Assembly: GCF_014400405.1 (NCBI RefSeq)
Contig: NZ_CP060496.1
Span: 3,410,001 to 3,474,000 of the forward strand
Length of the DNA: 64,000 nt
Reading direction: 5' to 3'
Origin: Brachybacterium sp. Z12
GTDB taxonomy: Bacteria > Actinomycetota > Actinomycetes > Actinomycetales > Dermabacteraceae
Below, one piece after another: positions 49,561 through 60,005 of the stretch (the stretch's first letter is position 1; the number at the start of each line of letters is the position of its first letter). The translations under genes were made by a program, and so were the position numbers. The notes beneath the pieces were generated by a model. It saw only the letters and a program-made list of their open reading frames with translations. It did not search any database and was not told the origin of the DNA.

Positions 49561-49586
49561 TACTTTACCAACCGACTGGTGAAGTA
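49561..49586. promoter_or_regulatory. TetR operator palindrome
   Basis: A 26-bp palindrome, TACTTTACCA at the left and TGGTGAAGTA at the right around ACCGAC, lies 32 bp upstream of the TTG start. Two mismatched pairs disturb the symmetry. Confidence 0.65.
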
Positions 49587-49656
49587 ACTGTCCGGTCGAG
49601 CGTTCCGTGAATCCGCAGAGCTCGCAGGCTGGCACTGAGACCCTCCGTACCGACGC

Positions 49657-50367
49657 CTATCCGCGCGTCGGCGCCCAGCGGGCGATCTGGGCGGCGAGGT
49701 GCCCGGCGCCGTAGCCGTTGTCGATGTTGACCACGCCGATGCCGGGCGCGCAGGCCGAGAGCATGGTGAGCGCTGCGGTGACGCCTCCGCTGGCGACGCC
49801 GTAGCCGACGGAGGTGGGCAGGGCGACCACGGGGGCGCTGATCTGCCCGGCGACCACGGTGGGCAGCGCCCCGTCCATGCCGGCGGCGACCACCACGCAG
49901 GCGGCCTCCCGCAGCTCGGGCAGGCGGGACTGCAGGCGGTGCAGGCCCGCGATACCGATGTCGGCGATCAGCCGGGTGGGGCGGCCGAGGTAGCGGGCGG
50001 TGAGCTCGGCCTCACGGGCCACGGGCAGGTCGCTGGTGCCGGCGGAGGCCACGATGACCAGTCCGCCGGTCGGCTCCGGCGGCGCGGCGGGCCAGGCGAG
50101 CAGCCGCGCGCCTGCGTCATGGAACGCACCCGGCAGCGCCGCGAGCACCGCCTCGGCGCGGTCGGCGTCAGCGCGGGTGAAGAGCACCGGGCCGAGCCCT
50201 TCATGCCCCTCGGCCTCCAGGCGGGCGTACTCCGCGGCGATCGCGGCGACCTGCTCGACGCTCTTGGCGTCGCACAGCACCGCCTCGGGCGCCCCGCGGC
50301 GCAGGGCGCGATCCAGGTCGAGATCGAGGAATCCGTCGATCTTCCCGTCCGCCGGTCCTTCAGCCAC
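49657..50367 (-). CDS. larB: nickel pincer cofactor biosynthesis protein LarB
   Basis: 236 residues. LarB carboxylates and hydrolyses nicotinic acid adenine dinucleotide in the first step of pincer cofactor synthesis. DLDLDRALRRGAPEAVLCDAKS, VASAGTSDLPVAREAE and VVAAGMDGALPTVVAG and then LPTSVGYGVASGG (AIR-carboxylase-like) are typical. The GTG at 50367 overlaps the larE stop. Intact. Confidence 0.85.
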   Translation of the reverse strand: MAEGPADGKIDGFLDLDLDRALRRGAPEAVLCDAKSVEQVAAIAAEYARLEAEGHEGLGPVLFTRADADRAEAVLAALPGAFHDAGARLLAWPAAPPEPTGGLVIVASAGTSDLPVAREAELTARYLGRPTRLIADIGIAGLHRLQSRLPELREAACVVVAAGMDGALPTVVAGQISAPVVALPTSVGYGVASGGVTAALTMLSACAPGIGVVNIDNGYGAGHLAAQIARWAPTRG

Positions 50368-51215
50368 GGTCGCCCTGGCCGAGGATCTGGAGCGAGAACA
50401 GGCCGGAGCGGATGCCGTCGAGGTCGATCGTGACGTGCGCGAAGCCGGTCTCCTTGCCGGCGGCGACGAGCGCCGCCCGGATCTCCGGCTCCATGGCGCG
50501 CGCGAGCTCCTCGGTGGGCAGCTCGATGCGGCCGACGGCCCCGTGGTGGCGCACCCGACAGTCGCTGAAGCCCTGCTCGTAGACGGCATCCTCGAGGTCG
50601 TCGATCTGGCGGAGCTTCAGGGGGTGACGGGCTCGCCGAAGGGGACGCGCGAGGCGAGGCAGGGGGCGGCGGGCTTGTCCGCGACCGGGAGCGAGAGCTG
50701 GCGCGCGACCTCGCGCACCTGGGACTTCGTCATGCCGACGGCGGACATCGGGCGCAGCACGCGCGGTGGCGCTTCGCGGCGCCGGCGCCGGGACGGTCGT
50801 GCCGGGTGGCGTCGTCGGCGTTCTCTCCGTAGGCGACGGCGTCCAGTCTCTGGGCGCCGACCACGTCGTCACCGATGCGGGTGAACAGCTCGTCCTTGCA
50901 ATGGAAGCATCGGGAGCCGTCGTTCTTCTGGTACTCGGGGTTCTCGCCCTCATGGGTGAACACCTCGACCACCGGGGCCCCGATCACCTCGGCGACCTGG
51001 TGGGCCAGGCGCCGCTCGCGGCGGGCGAGGGATGGGGAGACGCCCAGCAGGGCGACGACGCTCTGCGCGCCGAGCGCGCGCACGGCGAGGGCGAGCAGGG
51101 TCGCCGAGTCGACGCCGCCGGAGTAGGCGACGCCCAGGCGCCCCACGCCCGCGAACTCGGCGGAGACGGCGTCGGCGATCTCGAGCGCCTCCCCGCCCAG
51201 GCGCTCCGGGGTCAT
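50360..51215 (-). CDS. larE: sulfur transferase LarE (two frameshifts)
   Basis: About 285 residues. GVAYSGGVDSATLLAL is the PP-loop pyrophosphatase motif at residues 29-44. NDGSRCFHCKDEL supplies Cys residues of the type sacrificed or used for iron-sulfur binding in LarE. Frames join near 50765 and 50630. The enzyme transfers sulfur to the pincer cofactor precursor. The ATG at 51215 puts the PP-loop at the family position; an upstream GTG overlapping the larA stop (51318) is an alternative but does not keep frame. Confidence 0.82.
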
Positions 51216-51314
51216 CGCGGTGACCTCAAAGCCGGGATGGCCCGGCGAGAACAGGGAGGCGGGCCGACGGGGCCTGGCCGAGGGTGAGCGGGACCGGACG
51301 CTGGGACGTGCTGG

Positions 51315-52670
51315 TCACGCGCTCTGCTCCGTCGCGCCGTCACGCTCGGAGGCGAGGCGGAACAGCACCTCACCGGCATGATCGATCACCAGGGTGTCGG
51401 GGTCGTTGCGCAGCGCCTCGATGTCGAGGGAGGCGGGATCCATATGGAGGACGTTGTAGACCTCGCACTCCTCCTTCGAGATCGACGTGGCGAAGTAGCG
51501 GTTCACCCGCTGCTTCTCCTCCCCCGTCTCGGGGTCGTAGGTGCCGAGCCCCGTGACGTGGGTGGAGTGGGCGAGCTCGCCCCAGGGGTGGTCCTTGAAC
51601 CGGTCCCACTGCTTCGTGAAGTACTCGATGTTGTGATAGCCGATCTCGCGGATGCCGGGGTGCATCGCGGCGACCTCGGTGATGTGCGGGGCGTAGATGA
51701 TCACGTCACCCCCGTCGGCGCAGACGGGCTCGGACTTGTAGAAGCCCTTCGCCCCGGTCCACATGTCGTCGTACATCTCCGGCACCAGCGCGACGATCCG
51801 CTTGTAGGGCTTGTCCACGTAGGTGATGTGGGTCTGTGCGGAGATCTTCGCCATCGCGGCCCAGGCTGCCTGCGGGTCGCCGAACGCGATCGCGTTGAGC
51901 TCCTGGCCGCCCGAGAGGACATCCATGGTGAACGCGAACTTGGCGGCGTCGATGAGCTCGCTGGCAGCGTCGATCAGCTGGCGCACCGGGGTGATGCCGA
52001 GGGTGCCGATGATGCGGCTGGCGGTGATCAGTGCACCCACCCAGTGGGAGATGTCGATGACGTCATGCACCGAGCAGCCGGGGAAGAAGTACTTGTTGCC
52101 GCCGGAGAAGCCGACGACTTCGTGCGGGAACACCGGGCCGACGATGAGGTTCACGTCGGCCTCGGCGACGAGCTTGTTGATCTTCACGCGCATAGGGATG
52201 TCAGTGAGGAGGCCCCCGGTGAGCTCGCCGATCCGCTCGGCGGGGATCTCCCCGAGATCCGCGATCTGGGTGGGGTCGTCCCAGGCGTGGTTGAGGACGG
52301 TCCACTCGGGGTAGGTGGCCTTCGCGCCACGCTCGGTGGCGCCGAGCAGCGTGTCGATCGCCTCCTCGCTCATCGCGGCGTGGGTGCCCAGCGCGATCAG
52401 CACGGTGACAGAGGAGGCGCGACCAGCGAGCGCGTCGTGGATCGCGGGCAGCACCTTGGGCAGGGGGACGGAGCGGGTGCCGTCGGGGATGATCAGGCAC
52501 ACGGACTTGCCGTCGTAGTCGGTGGCGGCGAGGTTCTCGGCGACGAAGCCGCGGATCTGCTCATCGGTGAGCATGCCCTCGGGGCCGCCCAGGAGCGCGG
52601 CGCGTTCGGCCAGGCCCTCGGGGATCGGCGCGATCGTCGGACCCGAACTCTGCTGCGATGTCTGGCTCAT
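51315..52670 (-). CDS. larA: lactate racemase family protein LarA
   Basis: 451 residues of the LarA/DUF2088 family, nickel-pincer enzymes that racemise or epimerise 2-hydroxy acids. LIIPDGTRSVPLP, ALGTHAAMS (acid/base His) and PVFPHEVVGFSGGNKYFFPG (second His and the cofactor-linking Lys) are conserved, and ISHWVG holds a Trp. Followed by larE and larB on the same strand, which strengthens the call, but the family has varied substrates. No larC is in the window. Intact. Confidence 0.85.
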   Translation of the reverse strand: MSQTSQQSSGPTIAPIPEGLAERAALLGGPEGMLTDEQIRGFVAENLAATDYDGKSVCLIIPDGTRSVPLPKVLPAIHDALAGRASSVTVLIALGTHAAMSEEAIDTLLGATERGAKATYPEWTVLNHAWDDPTQIADLGEIPAERIGELTGGLLTDIPMRVKINKLVAEADVNLIVGPVFPHEVVGFSGGNKYFFPGCSVHDVIDISHWVGALITASRIIGTLGITPVRQLIDAASELIDAAKFAFTMDVLSGGQELNAIAFGDPQAAWAAMAKISAQTHITYVDKPYKRIVALVPEMYDDMWTGAKGFYKSEPVCADGGDVIIYAPHITEVAAMHPGIREIGYHNIEYFTKQWDRFKDHPWGELAHSTHVTGLGTYDPETGEEKQRVNRYFATSISKEECEVYNVLHMDPASLDIEALRNDPDTLVIDHAGEVLFRLASERDGATEQSA

Positions 52671-52758
52671 CGCTCCACTATGCGCCGTCTGACCTGGGAC
52701 CGACAAGGACGGCCCGGCTGTTGCCATCGCGGCGGGGCGCGAGCCGGCAGCCCCCGCC

Positions 52759-53103
52759 TCAGCGCGCGCAGTCGATGCAGGTGGTCGCCTCGGGCCGGGC
52801 GGCGAGCCGGGCCGGGGCGATCGGGCCGCCGCAGCTCTCGCAGCGCCCGTCGGTGCCCTCGGCGAGACGCTGCGCCGCCTCATCGATCCCGGTGAGCGCC
52901 TCGCTGCGGGCCAGGCGCAGACCTTCGAGGCGCGACCACTGCGCGGAGAGCGGCACCCCGTCGGGGTCGTGCTCGTCGTCATCTGCCACACCCTCGCGGG
53001 TGCGGCGCAGCGCGGCGAGCTCCTGCTCGACCTCGCGCAGCTGGGCGAGCACCTCGCGCCGCCTGGCGGCGAGCTGCTCAGCGCGGTCTCGGGGAACGTT
53101 CAT
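52759..53103 (-). CDS. TraR/DksA-type zinc-finger protein
   Basis: 114 residues. An N-terminal coiled coil (REVLAQLREVEQELAALRR) is followed by a C-terminal four-Cys zinc finger, CESC and CIDC, with the DksA-type context GRCESCGGPI. Small actinobacterial members of this class may bind RNA polymerase, but this is unproven. Stands alone between larA and cstR. Intact. Confidence 0.82.
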   Translation of the reverse strand: MNVPRDRAEQLAARRREVLAQLREVEQELAALRRTREGVADDDEHDPDGVPLSAQWSRLEGLRLARSEALTGIDEAAQRLAEGTDGRCESCGGPIAPARLAARPEATTCIDCAR

Positions 53104-53291
53104 GGCCCCATCGTGCACCCGGCCGCCGCCGGATGTGCGCCGGGGCCTGTTCTCGTGCGCGTCACCGACGAGGCGCTGGTCACCGACGGTCCCTGAACCG
53201 GGCGACCGCGGCGGCGATGGCGTCGGACTGCGAGGGGTCCCGGGCGGAGCTCGCCCCGGCGGCGGCGTCGGCCGCGAACGGAGTCGGACAC

Positions 53292-53684
<393 letters not shown>

Positions 53685-53696
53685 TCAGGAGAAACC

Positions 53697-55122
53697 ATGC
53701 TTCTCGAACGCATCTATGACGAGGATCTGGCGCAGGCCAGCTACCTCATCGGCTGTCAGGCCCGCGGGGAGGCGCTGGTGGTGGATCCGCGCCGCGACAT
53801 CCAGGTGTACCTGGACCTCGCCGCCCACCACGGCATGCGCATCACGGCCGTCACCGAGACCCATATCCACGCGGACTTCCTCTCCGGCACCCGGGAGCTC
53901 GCCGCCGCCACCGGCGCCACCGCCTACGTCTCGGGCGAGGGCGGCGAGGAGTGGCAGTACGGCTTCGAGGCCGAGCGCCTGCTCGACGGGGACACCATCG
54001 CCCTCGGCAACGTCACGATCACCGCCCGCCACACCCCGGGCCACACGCCTGAGCACCTCTCCTACCTGGTCACCGACGGTGCGGTCACCGATGAGCCGGG
54101 TTACTACCTCACCGGCGACTTCGTGTTCTCGGGCGATCTGGGCCGCCCGGACCTGCTGGACGAGGCCGTGGGCATGGAGGACACCCGCTTCGCCGGGGCC
54201 AAGCAGCTGTTCGCCTCACTGAAGAACGCCTTCCTCACCGTGCCGGACCACGTGCAGGTCTTCCCCGGCCACGGCGCAGGCTCCGCCTGCGGCAAGGCGC
54301 TGGGCGCCCTGCCCTCGACCACCGTGGGCTACGAGCGCCGCTTCGCCTGGTGGGCTCCCTATCTCGCCGCCGACGACGAGCAGGGATTCCTCGACGAGCT
54401 GCTCGACGGCCAGCCCGACGCCCACGCCTACTTCGCCCGCATGAAGCGCCAGAACACCCTCGGTCCCGCCCTGCTCGGCGAGCGCACCGCGCCGCGCGAG
54501 GTGAGCGCCGAGGAGCTGACGCGCGGCCTCGAGGACGGCTCCCTCGCCCTGGTGGACACCCGCCCCGTGGCCGAGGTGCATGCCGGGACCGTGCCGGGCG
54601 CGCTGAGCATCCCCTCGCTCGGGAAGGCCGCGACCCACATCGGCTGGGCCTTCGATCCGGAGTCCGACGACGCCGAGCTGGTGGTCCTGGCCGACAGCGC
54701 CGAGCTGGCGCGCGAGTACGCCGACCACTTCGTGCGCGTGGGCGTGGACTCCCTGACCGGCCGGATCGACACGCTCGCGGGCCTGCCCAGCGCCGTGCCG
54801 CAGGTGGTCTCCCCTGCGGAGATCGAGGCGCTGCGCGGCGAGGAGGGCACGGCCCTGCTGCTGGATGTGCGCAATCGCAGCGAGCACTCCGCCGGCACGA
54901 TCCCGGGCGCCGAGCAGCTCTCGGCCGGCAAGGTGCTCTTCCACCGCGACCAGCTCCCCTCCCCGAGGCGGGGCGCCTGGTCACCTTCTGCCAGTCCGGG
55001 CTGCGCAACTCCGTGGCCGTCTCGGCGCTGCGCCGCGCCGGCCACGATGTGGTCGAGGTCGAGGGCAGCTACGCCGGCTGGGCCCGCTGGGCCGCCGAGA
55101 ACCAGTCCGCCACCACCCCTGA
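53697..55122 (+). CDS. persulfide dioxygenase-rhodanese fusion (two frameshifts)
   Basis: About 476 residues. An N-terminal ETHE1-type metallo-beta-lactamase domain (residues about 1-240) has THIHADFLSG, TPGHTPEHLSY, TGDFVFSGDLGRPDL and VFPGHGAGSACG for Fe(II). Two rhodanese domains follow: the first (LVDTRPVAEVHAGTVPGAL) lacks an active Cys, and the second has LLLDVRNRSEH and the catalytic Cys in TFCQSGLRNS. Frames join near 54965 and 55116. It oxidises and transfers persulfide sulfur, induced through CstR. Confidence 0.87.
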
Positions 55123-55143
55123 CACCCCCGAGAGGACACCACC

Positions 55144-55305
55144 ATGTGCCGAGCAGTCACCTGCAGGACGTGCGGCAAGACCACCTGGGCCGGCTGTGGC
55201 CAGCACGTCGACTCGGTCATTAGCGACGTCGCGCCGACGGAGCGCTGCGAGGGCCACGAGAAGGCTCCCGTCACGGGCTTCCTCTCGCGCCTGTTCGGTC
55301 GCTGA
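55144..55305 (+). CDS. small Cys-rich protein co-transcribed with the dioxygenase
   Basis: 53 residues with five Cys and two His: MCRAVTCRTCGKTTWAGCG, a Cys in TERCEGHE and a basic amphipathic end (FLSRLFGR). The arrangement is compatible with a zinc knuckle. GAGAGGA precedes the ATG and it lies 21 bp after the corrected dioxygenase stop. Function unknown; linkage to persulfide metabolism is by context only. Confidence 0.65.
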   Translation: MCRAVTCRTCGKTTWAGCGQHVDSVISDVAPTERCEGHEKAPVTGFLSRLFGR

Positions 55306-55572
55306 GCGGCACCGGATGTCCGGCTGGGGGCCGCCCACTCCCGCAAGATCGCCCGCGGCCTGCAGCGGCTCGGCTCCCCGCCCGAGATGATCGAGCACCG
55401 CACCGAGCACGTCGAGGCCGACGCGGTCCATGAGCCGCTCGCGGTGCGCCGGGCGTGCCAGCCTGGACGAGAGGTGGGAGTGGTCGAACGCACGTCCCGA
55501 TCCGGCCCCCACGGACGTACCGTGTCGGAGGCACAAGAGGTGCCTTCTCGCGATCCCCGGAGCCTCCTCACG

Positions 55573-56957
55573 ATGAGCTTGACCACCCAGCCCGCCCCCG
55601 CGACCGCCCCGCGCCGTCCCGGTCTGAAGGCGCGGCACATCCACTTCATCGCGCTGGGCTCCGCGATCGGCACCGGTCTGTTCTACGGCTCGGCGGGCGC
55701 GATCCAGGCGGCAGGGCCGTCCGTGCTGCTGGTGTATCTGCTGGGCGGCGCGGTCGTGTACTTCATGCTGCGCGCGCTCGGCGAGATGGCGGTGCGGCTG
55801 CCGATCTCCGGCTCCTTCGCCGAGTACACGCGCCTCTTCCTGGGCCCCTGGGCCGGGTACATCACCGGTTGGATGTTCGCCTTCGAGATGCTGATCGTGT
55901 GCCTGGCCGATCTCACCGCGATCGCGATCTATATGCGCTTCTGGTTCCCGGACACGGCGCAGTGGGTGTGGGTGGCGGTGACGCTGCTGATCGTGGGCGC
56001 GGCGAACCTCGCGAGCGTGCGCTGGTTCGGGGAGCTCGAGTTCGTGTTCACGATCGTGAAGGTCGCCGCGGTGGTCGCGATGATCGCCGGCGGCGCGGCG
56101 ATCCTGGTGCTCGGGCTGGGCGCGCAGAGCGGCGGGGGCCGCTCGCGAACCTCACGGCCGACGGAGGCTTCTTCCCGCACGGCCCGGGCGGGATGATCAG
56201 CGCGTTCATCCTGGTGCTGTTCGCCTTCGGCGGCACCGAGATCATCGGCGTGGCCGGCACCGAGGCGGAGGATCCCGGCACCGCGATCCCCAAGGCGGTG
56301 AACACGGTCCCGGTGCGGATCCTGCTGTTCTACGTGCTCGCGATCGGCGTGATCCTGCTGATCACCCCGTGGCGGCTGATCACCGGTGAGCAGTCCCCGT
56401 TCGTGCAGATCTTCGACACCCTCGGCGTGAACTGGGCGGCGGCGCTGCTGAACATCGTGGTGATCACCGCGGCGCTCTCCGCCATCAACGCCGACCTCTT
56501 CGGCGCGGGCCGCGTCGTCGCGGGCATGGCCCGGCAGCGCCTGGCCCCCGCAGCGCTGTCCCGCACCGTGAAGGGCGTCCCGGTGCTCACCACGCTGGCG
56601 ATGCTCGCGGTGCTGGTGGTGGGCGTGGCGCTGAACGCGCTGCTGCCCGACGAGGTGTTCACGATCGTCGCCTCGCTGGCGACCTTCGCGACGATCTTCG
56701 TGTGGCTGATGATCCTGCTGGCCCAGGTCTCCTCCCGCCGCGGGATGAGCCGGCAGGAGCGGGACGCACTGCAGTTCCCGGTCCCCTTCTGGCCCTACGG
56801 TCAGCTGTTCGCGATCGCATTCATCCTGTTCACCTTCGCGATCATGATCTGGCAACCGGAGTACCACACGGCCCTGCTGGTGGGCGGGGGCTTCCTCGGC
56901 CTGATGTCGTTGCTGTACCTCGTTCTCGTGCACGGGCCTGCCGCGCGCCGTTCGTGA
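55573..56957 (+). CDS. amino acid permease (APC superfamily, frameshifted)
   Basis: About 462 residues, 12 helices. [20 protein letters not shown] is the APC helix-1 substrate-binding motif, and [19 protein letters not shown] is typical of the ProY/GabP-type amino acid transporter group. The frame breaks near 56138; the second part reads [19 protein letters not shown] and [19 protein letters not shown]. Substrate not determinable. The 267 bp upstream of the ATG hold no confident gene. Confidence 0.85.
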
Positions 56958-57017
56958 CCGGAGAGCTCGTCCTCGTCCACAGGACGAAGGCCCCGCGCAC
57001 GCGAGACCGGGCGAAGA

Positions 57018-57023
57018 TAGGGT
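57018..57023 (+). promoter_or_regulatory. candidate -10 box for cueP
   Basis: TAGGGT lies 35 bp upstream of the GTG at 57059, leaving room for the GAGGAG ribosome site. Confidence 0.35.
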
Positions 57024-57058
57024 CTTCCCGTCCCGTCATCGCGCCCTGAGGAGTACCC

Positions 57059-57645
57059 GTGCGCCCCGCTCCCGCCCTCCCCGGCGACGCCTGCTCGTAG
57101 GCCTCGCCCTGACCTCGCTGGCGGTCGCCGGCTGCAGCACGGATTCCACGCCCGAGCAGCCCGGGGAGGACCTGCTCACCGCCCACGGCCTCGAGGACCG
57201 AGACGCCCGCACACTCATCGAGGAGCTGGAGGCCCTGCCGCTCGCAGACCGCCCCACGGACCTGATGGCCGCGGTGCTTCCGGACCGGCTGGACCTCAGC
57301 GATGCCAGCGGACGACAGACCTCGCTCTCACTGAGTGACGAGGATTTCTACGTGTCGATCGCGCCGTTCGTCGGCACCACCCACGACTGCTTCCACCACA
57401 GCCTCACCACCTGCGTGGGCGAGCTTCAGGAGCAGGAGCTCGAAGTCCGCGTCGTGGCGGCCGACGGAACGGTGCTGGTGGACGAGATGCGCACCACCGC
57501 TCCCAACGGCTTCCTCGGCCTGTGGCTGCCTCGCGACCAGGAACTCGCACTGACCCTCACCCAGGACGGCGCGAGCGCCTCGACGCCGGTGGCCACCACC
57601 GCGGACTCCCCCACCTGCCTCACCACGATGCAGCTGACCGACTGA
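57059..57645 (+). CDS. cueP: CueP-family copper-binding lipoprotein (frameshifted)
   Basis: About 195 residues. A lipoprotein signal (LALTSLAVAGC) is followed by the CueP core: EDFYVSIAPFVGTTHDCFHH, SLTTCVGELQEQE, NGFLGLWLPRDQ and CLTTMQL, including the conserved Cys and His residues that bind copper in Salmonella CueP. The frame is broken near 57080; the corrected signal peptide starts RRRLLVGLALTSLAV. Convergent with copB, so the two copper genes face each other. CueP supplies copper to periplasmic superoxide dismutase in enteric bacteria; its role here is inferred. Confidence 0.85.
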
Positions 57646-57715
57646 GCGCCAGGAACGGCCCCGTCCGACCGGGCGCGCCGATCGATCTCGCGCAGACCGA
57701 CGGCGCCGGCACCCC

Positions 57716-59788
57716 TCACCGCTTCGCCGCACCCCGCAGCCGCTCGGCGCTCGCCTCCGGCCGCAGGTCGAGCCGCCGCAGCAGCTGCGCATTGAGGGCC
57801 ACCACGATCGTGGACAGCGACATCAGCACCGCGCCCACGCTCATCGGCATGACGAACCCGATCGGAGCGAGCACCCCGGCGGCGAGCGGCACCGCGAGCA
57901 GGTTGTACCCGGCGGCCCACCAGAGGTTCTGGCGCATCTTCCGGTAGGCGGCGCGGGAGAGCTCGAGCACGGAGAGGACGGAGCGCGGGTCGGAGGAGGC
58001 GAGCACCACCCCGGCGGAGCCGATCGCGACGTCGGTGCCGGCGCCGATCGCGAGGCCGACGTCGGCCCGCGCGAGCGCCGGCGCGTCGTTGACTCCGTCG
58101 CCGACCATCGCGACCCGCTTCCCCTCCTCCTGCAGCTGGGCGACCTTCGAGGCCTTGTCCTCGGGACGCACCCCGGCGAAGACCCGGTCGATGCCGAGCT
58201 CGGCGGCGACCGTCTCGGCCACCGGTCGGGCGTCTCCGGTGATCATCACGACCTCCATGCCCTGGGCGTGCAGGGCCTCGACCGCGTCCCGGGACTCGGG
58301 CCGGATCTCGTCGACCACGCGCAGCGCCCCGATCAGCTCACCGCCTGCGAGGACGTGGAGCACGGTCGCACCCTGCTCGCTCCAGGCTTCCGTGGCCGGG
58401 AGCGGGTCCATCTCGTGCTGGGTGAGCAGGTACGGGCCGCCCACCTCCACGACGGTTCCGTCCACGCTCGCGCGCACCCCCACTGCGGGCGAGGAGCTGA
58501 AATCGTCCCCTGCACGATGGGCCAGCTCCCGCTCCTCCGCAGCCCGCACGATCGCCCGTGCCAGCGGGTGCTCGCTCGGCGCCTCGGCGCTGGCCGCGAG
58601 GGCGAGCACCTCGTCCTCGGTGCGTGGGCCGACGGTCTCGATTCCGGTCACCGCAGGCTCGCCCCTGGTGAGCGTGCCGGTCTTGTCGAACAGGACGGCC
58701 TCCACGGTGCGCATCTGCTCGAGCGCCAGCCGGTCGGTGACCAGCACCCCACCGCGAGCGGCGCGCTCGGTGGCGATCGAGACCACCAGCGGGATGGCGA
58801 GACCGAGAGCGTGGGGGCAGGCGATGACCAGCACGGTGATCACACGGATCACGGCCTGGTCGGGGCTGCCCACGAGCAGCCAGACGACGGCGGTGAGGAG
58901 GGCGGCGCCGAGCGCGAACCAGAACAGCCATCCGGCGGCGGTGTCCGCGAGGCGCTGGGCGCGGGAGGAGGAGCCCTGCGCCTCGGAGACGAGGCGGCGG
59001 ATCCCGGCGAGCGCGGTGTCCTCTCCGGTCGCTGTGATCTCCAGGCGCAGGCCCGAGTCGGTGGCGACGGTTCCGGCGACCACCTGGTCGCCGATCTCGC
59101 GGCGCACGGTGGTGGACTCTCCGGTGATCATCGACTCGTCCATCGCGGCGGCGCCGTCGAGGATCTTCCCGTCGGCCGGGACCGAGGCGCCGGGGCGCAC
59201 CAGCACCACATCGCCCGTGACGAGGTCCGACGGGGAGACGGTCACCGTGGAGCCGCCCTCGACCTTCTCCGCCTCATCGGGCAGCAGGGCGGCGAGCGAG
59301 TCCAGGGCCGAGCTGGTCTGTGCGAGGGAGCGCATCTCGATCCAGTGGCCAAGCAGCATGATCACGATCAGCAGCGCGAGCTCCCACCAGAAGTCCAGCT
59401 GCGGATCCAGCAGGCCCAGGGTGGCTCCCCAGGAGGCGAGGAATGCGACGGTGATCGCGAGGCCGATCAGCAGCATCATCCCCGGCGCACGGGAGCGGAT
59501 CTCCGAGACGGCGCCGGCGAGGAAGGGCCTGCCTCCCCATAGGTACATGACGGTGCCCAGCAGCGGGGACACCCAGGGGAGCCAGCCGGTCTCGGGCAGG
59601 CGGTAGCCGAGCAGCTCCGCGACCATGGCGCTCGCGGCGACCACCGGGATGGCCAGCACGAGCATGATCCAGAACAGCGAACGGAACTGCGCGACGTGGT
59701 CACCGTGGCCGGCGTGACCCTCGTGCCCGCCGTGACCCTCGTGCCCGCCGTGACCCTCGTGCGCAGGGGTGTCGGAGTCGTGGTGCAT
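57716..59788 (-). CDS. copB: CopB-type copper-exporting P1B-ATPase
   Basis: 690 residues. The N-terminal tail is a His/Gly repeat (GHGGHEGHGGHEGHAGHGDH). P1B membrane helices follow, with the CPH motif in VIACPHALGLAIPLV, typical of the P1B-3/CopB group. The phosphorylation site is DKTGTLTRGEP, the actuator TGES, and the hinge GDGVNDAPAL. The tail lies in 18-bp tandem DNA repeats (about 59712-59764). A CsoR-type operator lies upstream at 59824-59840. Intact and monocistronic. Confidence 0.9.
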   Translation of the reverse strand: MHHDSDTPAHEGHGGHEGHGGHEGHAGHGDHVAQFRSLFWIMLVLAIPVVAASAMVAELLGYRLPETGWLPWVSPLLGTVMYLWGGRPFLAGAVSEIRSRAPGMMLLIGLAITVAFLASWGATLGLLDPQLDFWWELALLIVIMLLGHWIEMRSLAQTSSALDSLAALLPDEAEKVEGGSTVTVSPSDLVTGDVVLVRPGASVPADGKILDGAAAMDESMITGESTTVRREIGDQVVAGTVATDSGLRLEITATGEDTALAGIRRLVSEAQGSSSRAQRLADTAAGWLFWFALGAALLTAVVWLLVGSPDQAVIRVITVLVIACPHALGLAIPLVVSIATERAARGGVLVTDRLALEQMRTVEAVLFDKTGTLTRGEPAVTGIETVGPRTEDEVLALAASAEAPSEHPLARAIVRAAEERELAHRAGDDFSSSPAVGVRASVDGTVVEVGGPYLLTQHEMDPLPATEAWSEQGATVLHVLAGGELIGALRVVDEIRPESRDAVEALHAQGMEVVMITGDARPVAETVAAELGIDRVFAGVRPEDKASKVAQLQEEGKRVAMVGDGVNDAPALARADVGLAIGAGTDVAIGSAGVVLASSDPRSVLSVLELSRAAYRKMRQNLWWAAGYNLLAVPLAAGVLAPIGFVMPMSVGAVLMSLSTIVVALNAQLLRRLDLRPEASAERLRGAAKR

Positions 59789-59823
59789 CGACGTCTCTCC
59801 TCTCGGACGACTCCCTCCACCGT

Positions 59824-59840
59824 ATACCCCATGGGGGTAT
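59824..59840. promoter_or_regulatory. CsoR-type operator upstream of copB
   Basis: ATACCCCATGGGGGTAT is a near-perfect palindrome with the same ATACCC...GGGTAT frame as the cstR boxes, 36 bp before the copB start. Confidence 0.7.
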
Positions 59841-60005
59841 TCCGCCAGACTGGTATGACACGCACCATCACGGCACCGGCACGGGCACCGCGGACCTGAT
59901 CGGCGGAGCGCGAGCCCCGCCGATCTCTTCCCCCGTCGGACCCCGGGTCTACTCTCGGCCCTGAGCGCACGGCACACCGCCGGCGCCGACGTCGAGGAGG
60001 ACGCC

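Noticed and set aside
51216..51318. Extension of larE to a GTG overlapping the larA stop (51318).
   Set aside because: It needs an extra-base correction in the opposite sense to the other shifts, and the ATG at 51215 already gives the family's usual N-terminus.
55315..55560. Possible gene remnant upstream of the amino acid permease ([18 protein letters not shown] and following).
   Set aside because: Frame continues into the permease start, but no family is recognised and no independent start or stop supports a gene.
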